From Cladosporium sp. IMV 00045 (Eukaryota; Ascomycota; Dothideomycetes; Cladosporiales; Cladosporiaceae), in the NCBI GenBank assembly GCA_001931905.2, contig MSJI02000764.1, forward strand, positions 22,990 through 86,989: a DNA stretch of 64,000 nt. The letters run 5' to 3'. The translations under genes and the position numbers were made by a program. Positions 1 through 12,285 of the stretch are shown here, piece by piece; the stretch's first letter is position 1, and each line of letters begins with the position of its first letter. The notes under the pieces were generated by a model. It made no database searches, was not told the DNA's origin, and saw only the letters and a list, made by a program, of their open reading frames with translations.

Positions 1-1262
1 CTGGTTCAGAAAGCACTGGTACAGGAGCCTTAACTTCCTTGTCTTCTTCTCTGTCCATCGCCATATCCTTGATGTGGATGGTCAAGTAGTTTATCTGTTG
101 CATAAGGTTGGCATCTGACCCAGCAACAGAACGTGCCTTGAACGCTTCTTCGACATTTCTGGCAGCCTTGCTATCACTGTCAAGCAAGATGGTCGAGGGC
201 TCAAGCGGATAGGGCTCTGGCAAGAGCAATGTGAACGATCTTATCAGTTGCAGATCCGATGGCCAGGTAGAGCGCTTGGGAGAATCCAAAGGCACAGTAT
301 AGCTGAAACCGTCGGGTGATTTTGCAAAAGAGTTCAGCCTGCCCAGGCGTGCTTCCAATTGGCGTGTATTGGCTTGTCGTTTCGTCTTAGCTTCTTCCTT
401 TTCTTGCGAAGTGAATATCGGTACAACCATCCTGGAGACAGGGCTCGGCTTCGAGGGGATGGGCGTTTCCGCGGGAGCAGCAGGCGTCGGCTGTGGTTTG
501 TCAGCCGGTGTTGGTGCATTCTTGTGAACTGTCAATTTGATGGTTTCTGCCATCTCGCCAGCCAGTATAGACTCCAGCTGCTTGTCAAGCCTGTTCATCA
601 ACCCAAGCAGGGTAGCATCAGGCGCACCGGCACGGATGATGTCGAAACCCCTTTCGACGTTGATTTGGAAGCCACGAGGGATGTCTTTGTTCAAAACCCT
701 CAATGTTGGCTTCCCCGAGACAGGGTAGTCGTTCGGGACGAGCAATTCGCACTCCAGAGATTCAATGTCGTATGGGAAATCAGGATCGGAAGGCGACATT
801 TTGAATGTGTATGTAGTTCCATTCTCAGCATCAGACACCGCGGGCTTGAATCGTCTTGCGATTTGGCCTACTTGAAAGGCGCGTGGATCTTCAACTTGCG
901 GTTTTGGTCGAACCACTTTGCCATCATCAACAGGTGGTGGCTGATATTGTCGCTGCGGTTGGCTCGATGGTGTATCTGGCTTTTTGTTGGTCTGTCGAGG
1001 AGCCTTTGGTCGCGTTGATGACTCGTCTGATCCAGAAGGGTGTGCATATGGACAAGCATCTCCGGCGCGACATCCTACCGGTCAACATTAGTTATATTAC
1101 GATGATGAAGTCCCGTGTAGGACAGAGAGCAGCTCTAGACAAGTGTTTGCTGTGCGATTGGTGTCATTACCTACCTCCTTTACTCTTGAAGAAACGACAG
1201 ACCTGTTTCTTCTGAGGCTTCGATTCGCCATCTGCAGGCCGAGGTGCGGAATTGCCCTCCAT
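1..1262 (-). CDS. CCCH zinc-finger protein with two RWD-like regions (3' end outside window)
   Basis: The spliced reading frame has exon 1 at 1262-1175, a 100-nt intron at 1174-1075 (GTAGGT...GGTAG) and exon 2 from 1074 to the left edge; about 387 residues are visible. The intron splits a CX8CX5CX3H zinc finger that begins KQVCRFFKSKGG and continues CRAGDACPYAH, and the finger is intact only after splicing, which supports both the intron and the ATG at 1262. A Pro/Gln-rich linker follows. Next comes a region with LECELLVPNDYP and a helix around GLMNRLDKQLESIL, then a second similar unit with LLLPEPYPLEPSTILLD and a helix around LMQQINYLTIHIKDM. Both look like the strand-YP-strand-helix pattern of RWD domains (inference by eye). 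CCCH fingers of this spacing usually bind RNA and RWD domains mediate protein contacts, so a role in RNA or ribosome-linked regulation is plausible. The exact family was not recognised. Confidence 0.75.
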
Positions 1263-3701
1263 GCCTGTGGACCGCGGTCTGGGACTTAGAGTTTTGAAAT
1301 GTGTTTTAGATAGGACGACGGGGAAAGGGCCTGAAGTCGTGGATCTGATGTCTCCTCAAGAATGCTTGTTCCAAGTCTGCAAGATCTCAGGAAGGCAAGA
1401 GCGCTACATGTACAACTCGGCAGGAAAAGGATAATTTCAACAATGGCACCTTCAATCCCACACAATCTTCGTCCTACACACAGTAAACAAAGTCAGACAT
1501 GAAGTCACAAATGTCGACTAATAATGCTTCGTGCAATCGTCATCATCGAATTTGCGCGAGCGCCACAATTGATTCACTGACGAGTGGCTGAAGAAATCTG
1601 TTCGAGCCTCAGGCACTTCAATCGATTGAACAAACTTCGTCCTCCAAATGCGAACGAAACGAGAAAACCCGCAAAGCAACATCAATCCACCTTCCCGCAT
1701 ACATTTGGCGAAAGAGGCCCCCCATGCCATCATCGTGCACGAGACGAGTGTTCCTTGATTCTCGTTCAGGAAACCCTCTTTCATGCTCCAAAAGCAGGAA
1801 ACGCGAATGTTCCAGCCCGGCGGTGTTTCCCTCGGCAAAATCAAGTCAAAAATCGATCACCAATTCTCAAAATGACGACAGAGGGCTGTCTAGGGCTGTC
1901 TCGTCGTCTCCGAGCCTTCTTCTAGCGTCCGCGGTTCCCAACGAGCCACGCGAGCCTTCGATCTTTTGATTCGTATAAGACTCATATGGAGGGAGAAAGG
2001 GCAAAATAGATCTTGCCTCGGTCTCCTCAATTACGCCGAGCAGATACGATCCCGCGGCTTTTGCCATACGTCTAGAAAGACAAAACGTCATCTATTCATG
2101 TCCGTTGGGAAAAGGGATTAAGCCGAGCACTTGCTCTGCAGTACTCCTTCATCTGGAGATCACGATACAGCAACGCAATCGAATTGCAATCGAACACCTC
2201 GGTCGAGTTGACGGCCGCGGAGTGATGACCAGACGCGTTCCTGAACTAGTCTCTCGCACGTGAACGCTTGAAGTCTGTGAGGTAGGCTGGCTGACAGGCA
2301 CCCACGAGGTCTGTTCGCGCCATCTGCGATCCCAGGTTCTGAGCCATCTCGCTTATCCCGGTAGACGATCGTTGGGGAAAGACGCGAGATGGAGCTTTCT
2401 TCTCGCTCAACTACTCTCTTTTCATCCAGCGTACTGTGCTACTGAAGGTACAGTACATATGTAGCTTTACTAGAGCCGGTGAAGCCTCCGTCTGGCGAAG
2501 CACGTATTTGGAAGACTGGTCACAGCCCTATTTGACACGTGAACGGTTACATACACAAATACACAATCAGTAGATCAATCCCCTACAACATGTCGTACTA
2601 CGAGGCCCTTCCGAAAATGTCAAAATACAAATCACCAATCTCACATGCATCTTCAATCCCAACATCACATTACCAGTACAACTCATACACCGCTAAACAT
2701 GCTTCCCAAGGTAGTCATTCAACCACCCATCTCTCTCGTATACCTCAACGCCACCACCTCCCCCTCAGCAGCAAGTAAAAGTAAAACCTACAGAATGCAC
2801 ACCCCTCCCTCTCGATTAAACCACGAGGCGTTCCGCCACAATCCTCACATACGTTAGAGAAAGTGACACTTGCATTACCTTACCTCGCATTACATGTACA
2901 TGGCATGGCCTTACATGTACACCCACACCAACACACAACGCATCCGTCCATCCACAGCGCCAGGCGCCACACGCCTTTACCGCTGCAGGGCCGCGCAACA
3001 CCGGAGACCCTCATCTTCGTCTTGTTCTCACAAGAATACTGAAAGTGGTGGGTGTGCTGAGAGCCGACGAGGCGGATAGGCGGGGTTCTGCGGGGCGTAC
3101 TCGCGGTATACAAGATGATTGGTGATGGTGTACCTCGTACATATAGTCTCCGACGAAGACGGGAATCCGGAAAGCACATGAAAATTCAGTAGGTAAACAA
3201 CAACGACGTCCCGCGCCCCGTAAGAATGACATGTGTACCTTAACCTACCCAACCTCCCATCCATCCCTCAAGGGCGGGCAAACGGGCAAGCCCATCAGAC
3301 AGGGCCAGACAGGGCACGACAGGGCCAGCAGCATGCGCAAAACGTCTCGCATGTGCATACCCTTACATATTATTGCTTCTGCATGATGCATGTGCATTGC
3401 ATGTATTCTTCGCAAGTAGTAAGGAAGAGAGAGACTTAGTCACTGCTCACCTATTACCCAGCGCAGCAGATGACTCGAGTCGAAATGCAAATGCGCTGGA
3501 AAAGCGGTCTGGAACTTTTGACCCCTTGCTTTGCTGTTCTTGTAGGACTCGTGATGATGAGGATTACTTCATGTGATAATTATTTCTGCTCTGATTTTCT
3601 TCATGTGATGTTGGGCGGGTATGGGAAAAGATGAAGGGGACACGTGAGAGACTCGCTGTCGATCGGATGTTGTTTGTATACTTACTACATATGTACCCAG
3701 T

Positions 3702-3711
3702 TACCTAGGTA
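3702..3711. promoter_or_regulatory. TACCTAGGTA palindrome
   Basis: A perfect 10-base palindrome followed at once by a second, partial unit (ACCTAGT). The same palindrome occurs at 9230-9239 and 19544-19553, with CCTAGG again at about 9385 and 19710. Possible binding site; no factor assigned. Confidence 0.3.
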
Positions 3712-4559
3712 CCTAGTTACCAAACACGTCAAGCTGTTCCAACAAACAGACACAGCGACGCGACACACCGTTACTCCAAAGCACAGATGGAGCATTCAAT
3801 AGTCCACCAAACAATTTAACGAATCACTTTGATCAATCAACAATTGCTGCCCAACTCCAATCCCAACTCAACCAAAACCAAAGCCCGCGCGCGCGCTTCA
3901 CGAAACGTCCGCCGTCAAGCGACATATACCAGCACCAATCCAGCAATCAACCAATATAGCACGTATCCATCTGCGGAATCCAGTAAAGCAGTATCATTTC
4001 CGTTGGGCCAGAACAGCGAGCCCACAATAATGATCTAGCGAAAGGGTGGAATTAGTGAAATCCGATCGAATTCTCACCCTCCGGTCTCATCTCGGTGGCT
4101 CGCTCCCCATCACTATTGAACATCCGTAATGAGATGAGACACGGCTCGGAGCGTGCTTTTGCCTCTGCCATCTAACTTCCACTAGAAGGTCGTTTGACGC
4201 GACGAGAGAACAAGTCTAATGACAAGACTCACCAAGTATAAACCTGTAGAACGGCTAAGGCGGCGCGATGATGTCTGAATGAATATGAAGAACTAGAACT
4301 ACATGTACGTGTAGGGAGAAGCAGTGATTCGCTCGTGCGCGCACTCCACACAGGGAATAGTAAAGATCAATAGTGACAAGAAAAAGAAACAGGTGTGTTC
4401 TTCAAAAGGATTGATATTGATTTGCTTTCTTTTCCTTCGGCCACCGCAAAAGGGCGTGCCACCGTATCGCTCGCTAGCCCTACATACATAAATAGAGGCG
4501 TTTGGGGGTAATAGTAGTAATGATCAAAAAACCTCAAAAAGCGCCGAATTCCGTTCGAA

Positions 4560-4576
4560 CCCCCGATTGCAGGGGG
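4560..4576. other. Perfect 5-bp hairpin downstream of the DUF3295 gene
   Basis: CCCCC, a seven-base loop and GGGGG lie about 240 bp beyond the stop codon at 4817, in the likely 3' UTR or 3' flank. A T-rich tract follows on the minus strand. A tRNA T-arm look-alike (GTTCGAAC) lies next to it, but the surrounding arms do not pair as a tRNA. Confidence 0.35.
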
Positions 4577-4816
4577 ATGCTAGCCTCCTATCGCTATCCT
4601 GGAATCAAGAATTCCCGCCCTTTCCTTGGGAAATTGTGCTTGAGAAGAAGAAATGCCGTTGGTCTTTAAGACGCCCTGCGCTATGTAGAGTATAAGAAGA
4701 AAAACCAGAAAACCAGTCGCTTGAACGCAGCAAATTCAAAGGACGAAAAAACAATGAGAGATAGTGGCAGGTCGCTGATCGTGCTGCCTTTTTTTCTTTT
4801 CCTTTCTGAACTTCTT

Positions 4817-6605
4817 CTACCAGCCTTTGGCGTGGTATTCCTGAAGTCCAGCGTTGAAGAAGTCGTTGTTGAACTTCTTCGCGCCGTCTTGGTGGGAGAA
4901 GACGGGGGCGGGCTCGGGTTGCTGCTTGAGGTTCTTAACATCGGTCGAAGTGTGTCGCCTCTTAAGCGCGGTGAGGTTGCCTGTGCTTCGGTGTTGGCGC
5001 TCCCAGAGCAGGTTCTTTCGTAATGACTCCGTGAGCTCGGTGGAAAGCATGTTGCGGCGGGTTGTCCGTGGTGAGAGAGCGAGCTGCTGGTTTGGCATAG
5101 TGTTGGACGTGGTCATGATGATGGGCTTTGTGCGTGCTGAGGATTCTGGCATGGGTGCTGGCTGTACCGGTGCCTGAAGCTGCGAAGAAGGTACTGGAGA
5201 GCCTGCCACAGATGGTCCGTTGGGAGTCGTTGTGCGTGACCGTCGGAGGGCGGGCGTAGATCGAGATGCTTCATTCGCCAAAGCCTTTGCGCGGTCCGGT
5301 TCGTGCATCAGTGTGGTGAGCATAGATCGTCTTGAAGTCAGGTTTGCTTGCGAATCCACACGCTGGAACATGGGCTCCCGATCGTTCACAGAAGAAGGCC
5401 CGCTGTTGTCCTCAGAATCTTCCCAGTCTGATGAATCGTCGTCGTCCTCGATAGCGCTCTCTGAAATCTCTTCATCCTCATCGTCAGACTCAAAGACAGG
5501 GCTGTGGCGAGACGCTGCCCTGCCGATGGCTACTTCATCCTTGAATGATGTCTGCTTCTTGCTGTCGCGGTTCTTCAAGCTTTCCGACAACGAGCTCTTG
5601 TACATGTGGCTGTCTAATGAGCTCTCGTCCTCACCGGAGGATGTGCCGATGGTGAACATGGCGCCCTTCTTCTTGGGCTGCGAAGGATGATATTTGGGCG
5701 AGGACTTCAATATGGGTGTGGGCTGGGATGCGAGGTTCGTTTGTGAGCGGTAGGAAGAAGGCGCGCCACCGGGCTTGAAGCCGCGGACGATGCTGTGAGT
5801 GCTCATCTCGGTGGATGAGCTTTCTTGTGAGTTGGCCCTTTCGTTTGACATTCCAGAGTCGTGGGTGTTTACGGTGGAGGTTGAAGAAATCGGGAGGGTG
5901 GCGGTGGATGAGACGGGAAGGGTAGACTGCGAGGTGGAGGCGACGTCGCTAGGGGGTGCGGTATTGGGCTCGTCGAATGTGAGTTTTGAGAAGTCCTGCG
6001 AGACAGAGGTGGAGGGCGCGACAGCGGGTTCCTGCTTGTACGAGGAGGGCGCGGGCATGGTGAATTCGACACGCGCGAGTTTCTGGCTCTCCTTGATGGA
6101 GATGACAATCTTCTCGAGATCCACCGGGGTGATGTGCTTCTCGCAAGGGCGACTTCTGCTTTCGGTGGAGAGGTGGCGGGTGAGTTCTGGGCGGGCGGTG
6201 GCCGCCTCGTCAAGCTCATCCGACACTGCGGATTCGAGGCTGGAGGATAATTCGGGCACTGGAATGTCGCTGGTTGCGGCGTGCGGCTTCGCGGGGTTCG
6301 AGAAGGGCGTGGAAGGTGGCGAGGGGGGAGAGCAGCAGAAGGTCTCGCGGTTCCAGAGTCGCCAACTGAGGTTTTCGAGGCGTTTCCCGTCTTCCATGGC
6401 GTGCGAGGTCTTGGAGAAGAGCGACCACTGTGAGGGAGAGGAAGTGTCAGGAACGTGTTGCGGGCGCGAGGGAGTGATGATGAGTGTTGGTGCGGGGAAG
6501 GAAAGGGCTTACCATGCCAAAGAGGTTCTCGACGCTGCGCGTGTCGATTGTGTGCAGCGCGGGCACTTCAACCCGCAACAGCGAGTGTTGGGGCGTAAAA
6601 GGCAT
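4817..6605 (-). CDS. AreA-GATA-like (DUF1752) / DUF3295 regulatory protein
   Basis: Exon 1 is 6605-6513, the intron 6512-6428 (85 nt, GTAAGC...TCACAG) and exon 2 is 6427-4817, giving 567 residues. Splicing joins VENLFGM to WSLFSKTSHAMEDGKRLENL followed by SWRLW, the short N-terminal AreA-GATA-like module (Pfam GATA_AreA/DUF1752). The middle is low in complexity and Ser/Pro/Thr-rich. A central part containing FKPGGAPSSYRSQ, an acidic patch (about 30 residues rich in D, E and S) and a C-terminus ending GLQEYHAKGW match the DUF3295 family. No GATA zinc finger is present, so it is not itself a GATA factor. Family members are linked to nitrogen and nutrient signalling (Mks1-like), mostly by similarity. 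An in-frame ATG at 6659 would add 18 residues; the one at 6605 begins MPFTPQHSLLRVEVPALHTI and fits the module better. Confidence 0.85.
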
Positions 6606-7218
6606 GACGGCGGTGATTGTGAGTGGAGATTGGGTGGAAGAGGACGACAAGAATAACAATGATTGTTTTGTGGGTGCCGTATGTGGCGATCGAGGCGGGT
6701 GGTGTTGGGTACTCTCGTCCGGGCGGTGTTGTGGTCGATTACAGGCAGAAGAGGCGTGTCGGTGAAGGCGTGTTACGTCAGCGCGTGCATCGAGCGATGA
6801 GCGGAGAGTTTGTCGATGATGAGGATGTGTGTGTGTGTGTGTGTGTGTGTGTTATGAGTAGTGATGTTGCAAGTCGTCCATATGAGATTGGTTGTCGATT
6901 GAGTGGGAGTGTCGTGTGGTATTGGTATTCCCGGGTGAGGGGTGTTTGTGGGTGAGAGTGGTGGTTGGTGGTGGTGATATGACAATCAAATGGAACGGAT
7001 GGACGAGAAGCAGAGCGCGGGCGGTGGAGCGTTACTACTAGTACTAGTATGCTAGTATCCTCCCAGACTCTCGCACTACTCGTTACTAGTCGACTGCTGA
7101 GTATGGCGCGCGGCGGATGATGGGCCAGCTCTCTCGGTTTTGATCAAGCCCTGCGCTGGCGGGCAAACTGGCTTGTGACTGCTGCAAGCGGCAGCGCGCC
7201 TCTTTTTGCCTTTGGCCG
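6606..7218. other. Promoter-side flank of the DUF3295 gene with GT microsatellite
   Basis: This is the 5' flank of the minus-strand DUF3295 gene. It contains a (GT)n tract at 6826-6852 and a cluster of ACTAGT palindromes around 7033-7056. No gene is visible. It ends exactly where homology with contig B begins. Confidence 0.5.
6826..6852. repeat. (GT)n microsatellite
   Basis: Thirteen uninterrupted GT units lie about 220 bp upstream of the start codon of the DUF3295 gene, on the far side of the coding sequence. Confidence 0.95.
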
Positions 7219-10200
7219 GTGCGCCGGGCTAGTCTGGGTTCAGGGCGCCATAGCCAGACACTACCACTACCCTAGCCGCTCTCTCTTCCCGGCATATTAC
7301 TGTGTCGTTATTTGCCCTCGGGTCGGGTTATGGGATGGGATGGGCGGGTGGGTGGATGGATGTGTGGATGGCTGCGTGGACGTGAGTGACATGGCATGGA
7401 ACATGACATGGCATCTTCGTCTATCTGTCTCTGTTTGTCTGTCTGGCTCCCACGTCCCTGCTTTTTCCTACCTTACCTATCTTTGTCTGCTGTAGATCAC
7501 AACCAACTCCCCCATACTAGCATTGTCTCCCATGTCTCCCACTCTGGCAGTCCGGGCCAGACACATCTCCGTCTTGCTACATGTCATGTTCACCAACTAC
7601 TGCATCGTCCGGTATGCCTTCACCCGCTTATAGCCAAAACAACCAACACAGCCCATGACTCTCCCTTCATTCGGCCCTCCCAAATCCCCTGATTCTCGCC
7701 CGTTCGCGATTGAGGCAAACGAGCCTCCGCCGTTGTTTCGACTCCAGCTCCCCGGACAACACCATGCCCTCGTTTGTCACTTGCTGCGTTCTCGCCCTGC
7801 TTAGCCTGTCGAATCACACTGCCCTGTCACCACTATAGCTTATTCATTCTCCTCTTCCCTATCCCATGCCCAACCGCGGCCCCTCCGTGCCTATACCGTC
7901 CTGCATTGATTTGAGTCAGTGGTTATACCACACCGTGCAGCCACAGCCACAGACCCTCTCAGATCATTCATTCACTGCCTGCCTGACCAACTTCTCCTGC
8001 TGCGCATCATCAATCACCCGCACTACTGCTGTACAGCGCATAACATACCCTCAACTAGATCCTTCAGCAGCATCATCATCCTGTGCTACGACCATCAAAC
8101 CCGCTGACCTCGATCCTCGGCCTCAGCCGGGCGGCCCAGCGAAAACTACAGGCCCAAGGTCATGTCACAGGGCTCCGCTTCTGCCTTTTCTCGCCCATAT
8201 CGCCACACCAACCTAATCGCTCCTACTCCGGCGTGAGGACACACAGTCCACGAAACCAAGAACCCCGATGTTTAGAGATTAAAAAAGGGCCGCGCCACCA
8301 GCCCAGGCGTGCCAGAATCCCAGACGCCACGACTCGTCAACAGCATCGGCGGTCAGTGGGCCCTTGCCATCCCCTAAATTGACCCGAAGCCGTTTTCGTT
8401 TTTCCAGAACTTCTACGCTCGTCTGGCAGCCTGGAGTGCCTGGAAGATGTGCGATTTCTTCCGTCCACCGCCTTGTATTTTTTCTAGCTGCCGCACATTC
8501 GGCTTCTAGGATCGCTTTCCCGCCCGCGCCTTTGGTAACTAGGGGGACCGAGAGGTCTATGTCAGGGCCACTTACTACTACTGCCTACTTGCTACTCACC
8601 GTCTTCTCACGCTCGCTGTATTAGTCTTGTGATGTGCATGTTACTACAGTACTGTAAATTAGGTACTTGGTGTTGAATCCTCCTCACCCCTGCAATAAAC
8701 ACCAACACCCAACAACGCACCGCTCGCGCCGCTCCCCTCCCTTCCCTGCCGGCATGTGCAACTGCGGTACCGTGAAGGGGCGTGGAAGCACAGGAATGGG
8801 GAGGATGGAGGATGACTACCACCGTGGTACCTCCCGTGGAGTACATGCAGTGGGCATAAATAACACATGAAAGTTGTACATGACATGACATGACCTGACA
8901 TTACATACATGTACGGTATTATTTGCAAGCCACACGCAGGGCTATGAAAAAAAGCGAAAAGCCGCTGACTCCATACCCATGCGCCTGCCCTGATTGATCG
9001 ATTGATTGAGGAATCAGTAGTACGATAGTAGAAACAGAATAGCGAGGCACAACGAACAAGACAACATGCATGTGTCGTTTCGCGTCAGCCAGCATCCTGC
9101 ATGGAGACTTGATCAAGTACCTTTTCCGTAAATTACTGCTGAAGATTGCCGGGACGCCCGACCCCTCGTCAGCCGGACGCCTCGCATCTGCGCCTCTTCG
9201 CTGGCAGGACCTATTCCTCTATACTAAATTACCTAGGTATCAAGACGAGAACAGCACAGCAAGCAAAGTCATCTGCTCACGCCTCTTTCGACCTGTGAGT
9301 CTCAGGTGCGCGTCTCCTTGTGCGAGGGGAAACATCAGACGCCACATTACCACTCCCCTTACCTTGACTCTATTCTTGCTTTACCTAGGCAACCATCCAT
9401 TCCCATGTGCGCTGGCTTGTGAAATGCGCCAGCTCGCATCAGATGCCGGTCGTCCAGTCCAGCTGGTATACTGGCTGGACGCACCAACAACACGCGCTGA
9501 ACGGTCTCTTCCCCAAGCCACGCTCGGTCGCATGGTCATCATTGTTCATGATTATTGTCATGAGCCACCCACCGACCGGCTGGCCAGGACCGTTGGCTCC
9601 TCCAAACAGGAACCACACCCCGTCTGTCCGCTCCATACTACTGTCCATGCCATCCATGTTTCGCGAAAGCGTCTCGCCAACGAGCCTCAAGGTGCCGCGG
9701 AAAGCCTTGGCCCCTTCGTACATGTAGATGCTCATGATCACTTCTCACGGGATTTGAATTCCACCGGGCGCGGCGCATTCGCGGCCCTTCCTTCTCCTCT
9801 GTGTCTGAGCACGTGGCGAAGCTGCCACGCTGGGCTTGCTCGGAGGCTTTCCCACTTCAGCAGCGTGAGAGCGTGTTTCCAAGGTAGCCACGCGCACAAC
9901 CCAATTCGCCTCGAAGAGTCAAATTTGAAGAGAGAAGGAGATGTGAAACTCTCGAGAAACCTTCGCTTGTTCGGCAATTTTTGAGGCAAACAGCCAGCCA
10001 GCCTTGCTGCGAATTTTGGCTTAAGCTAGAATGAAACCGGAAATCGCATGGAGATTCTCCGACCGACTCTCTTTTTCATCCGAGCTGTGGCTCAGCGCCT
10101 AACCAAAAATCATTGAAGGTCTCGAGACGAGGAATCTACCAACAGAGCAAAGCACCGACACCACAGCCCTAGCATCGCCCCCTCGGGGGCGAAAAGCCAG

Positions 10201-10614
10201 GGTCACATGGAGAAAGGAATATCTTCGCTATTTCTCCGTCTTTTTCGCGTGAATTTCTCCATTCGCAATTTTTTTTGTCCATGTGCCCAAAAAGACCAGA
10301 TCTTTTTCCCGCGATTCAACCGGAGCCAAAGGGCGAGGCTCAACCTACCTCCTACCCTTACCCTGACCTTTCCACCCGCGCGCGGCCGCCGACCGCGTGT
10401 GGGGACAGAATCGGAACTACAGAGCAAGGCTGACCCTCGCCCGAGAGCGCGGGTTACTACTGTGCTGGGAGAGTAGTGTACTGGCGAGACTACTGGTATA
10501 CGTCTCAGGCACGCGCGCGCGCGCATCCTCAGGGCGGTTACAACGCAAGAGACAAACTGCGCTGGGCGTCTGCCCACGCGGGCGCCTGCTTTGCTAGACT
10601 AGCGGCTATGCTGC

Positions 10615-10615
<1 letters not shown>

Positions 10616-10662
<47 letters not shown>
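10616..10662. repeat. (GT)n microsatellite, long allele
   Basis: About 23 uninterrupted GT units. The matching place in contig B (20870-20892) is much shorter and interrupted by GA, a typical allelic length difference. Confidence 0.95.
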
Positions 10663-10664
<2 letters not shown>

Positions 10665-10671
10665 GGTGTTT

Positions 10672-10694
10672 GGGTTTGGGTTTTGGGCGTTGGG
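10672..10694 (+). other. G-quadruplex motif (copy 1)
   Basis: Four GGG runs are separated by loops of 3, 4 and 4 bases (TTT, TTTT, CGTT), matching the classical G3N1-7 rule. It lies directly after the GT tract and is identical in the second copy at 20901-20923. Confidence 0.7.
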
Positions 10695-12285
10695 TTCCTG
10701 AACCTGTCACGCGAAGAGGTGCAGATTGTATCGGCTGCAAGGCTAGGTACGAGAGGTGAGGTAGACAGGCTTATCGGCCATTGAGCCGTGGGATCGGCTT
10801 GTTGGTGACAGGAGGATTAATTTAGCGAGGAGACAAGAGGGAAAAAGAAAAGAATTCGACCTATCGTTTGTTTGGGGGCGAAAAAGAAAAATCACAAGGT
10901 CATCTGCAACATTGAAAGGTGCTTGTTTTCGATTGATCGATATCGCGATTGATGCAACCCCCACGATCGGTGATTCTGCAACTCGCAGACTTTTTGAGGA
11001 TTCGATTAAACGAAGACGATTCACGAGACGAGATAGACATTTTCCCGAGCACGAGGTCACGGCTCATGGGCGAGCAAGAAACTAACCATGAAAAACCAAG
11101 AATCGCATGGCCATCGCAGAGATCGATGAGATCGGATGTTTCTCACGTAAAGGTGTTTGCAGATCCTCCGCCTTTCCCCAGGATTGCGAGGAGTTTTGGG
11201 TTTGGGAGTTTCCTCTCTTTCGAGATGGGAATATAACGGGCGTAGGATGATTATGGCGTCAGAGGTAGATTGCGCAGAGCAATTCAGAGCGCATGAGACA
11301 TCGTTCTCTTCTTCTCGTCATGCGATGCATTCTCGTCTTGCGCCTCCGGCCAGCACATCTTGATTGAAGGTGGTACACCGCCGGAAGGAAGGACGGGAAA
11401 AGGATGCAGCGTTGCACACGGAAAATGAATGCGCACTGCAGCCTAAAGCTGAACAAGCAATTCGGCAAATTGGATCGAGAAACGAGAATCACACCAAACA
11501 GAGTACCTCCCACCTCAGGTAGGCAGGAAGACGGACGGCAATCCCGTTTGCTTTGTTTTGCCGCACTGGTATTTCTCCGTTCCACCGGCTGCTGAAGTTA
11601 GCCGCCGTGTTGTGTGGCAGATGACTCAAAAGAAAAATCCTTGTCGTTCGTCTCCCCGTTCCTGAATCCTGGTCAAAATCCGTTTTGACAGCGCATCAAT
11701 CGTCGTCAGCCACTCTTGCGCAGGGCTTCCCGCGAGATCACCTGCACCTGACGACCTGGGTTGGACTGTCGTACAGGCTGTGTTGGATTTTCGTTTGGGG
11801 CCTGAATTTGACCGACTGACCGCTTTCTCTAGCTTGAGCTGATCTTCCCACGGGCTTGTTTGACGGGCTGTCCGGCCGGCTTCACGGACGCGACGGAGCG
11901 ATGCAGAAAAAGTGATGGATGCCTAGACACAGTAGTAGGACTGTAGGAGTTCCTTTCCGATCGCTGCTCCGCCTCTCGCTCGACTTTGTCCCGCGGCCTA
12001 TTTGTGGGCTTGTCGTTCCTTCTGGAACCCTGTGCCTGGCCCCCGTGACACTGACTGTGGAGAAGATTGCGGAGTGCGTTGTCAGGGTACTCCCTAAGTC
12101 TCTCGCTATTCCGTCTGGCCATCCGAGCACATCATCCTCTACTAATAGGAGAAAGCCGTTTCATCCTAGTTGGCTCTGGAAGCGCTTGTGAAAATCCTCG
12201 GCAGTCGTCAATTCCAGTGGCAATTGACCATGTCTCGTGACGAGGAGCAGGCCTGCTGGCGATACTTCCCTGCGCAGGCCAGCTG

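Larger units (their letters stand above)
1263..4816. other. 3.5-kb intergenic stretch without a supported gene
   Basis: This lies between the 5' end of the CCCH gene and the 3' end of the DUF3295 gene. Open frames here are short, overlap on both strands and show no family motif. It holds a TACCTAGGTA palindrome at 3702-3711, a GC dinucleotide run near 3888 and a small hairpin at 4560-4576. It probably contains the CCCH gene promoter on the left and the DUF3295 3' UTR on the right. Confidence 0.6.

Noticed and set aside
4530..4640. Possible tRNA suggested by GTTCGAAC and a CCCCC/GGGGG hairpin
   Set aside because: T stem, D arm and acceptor stem do not pair on either strand.
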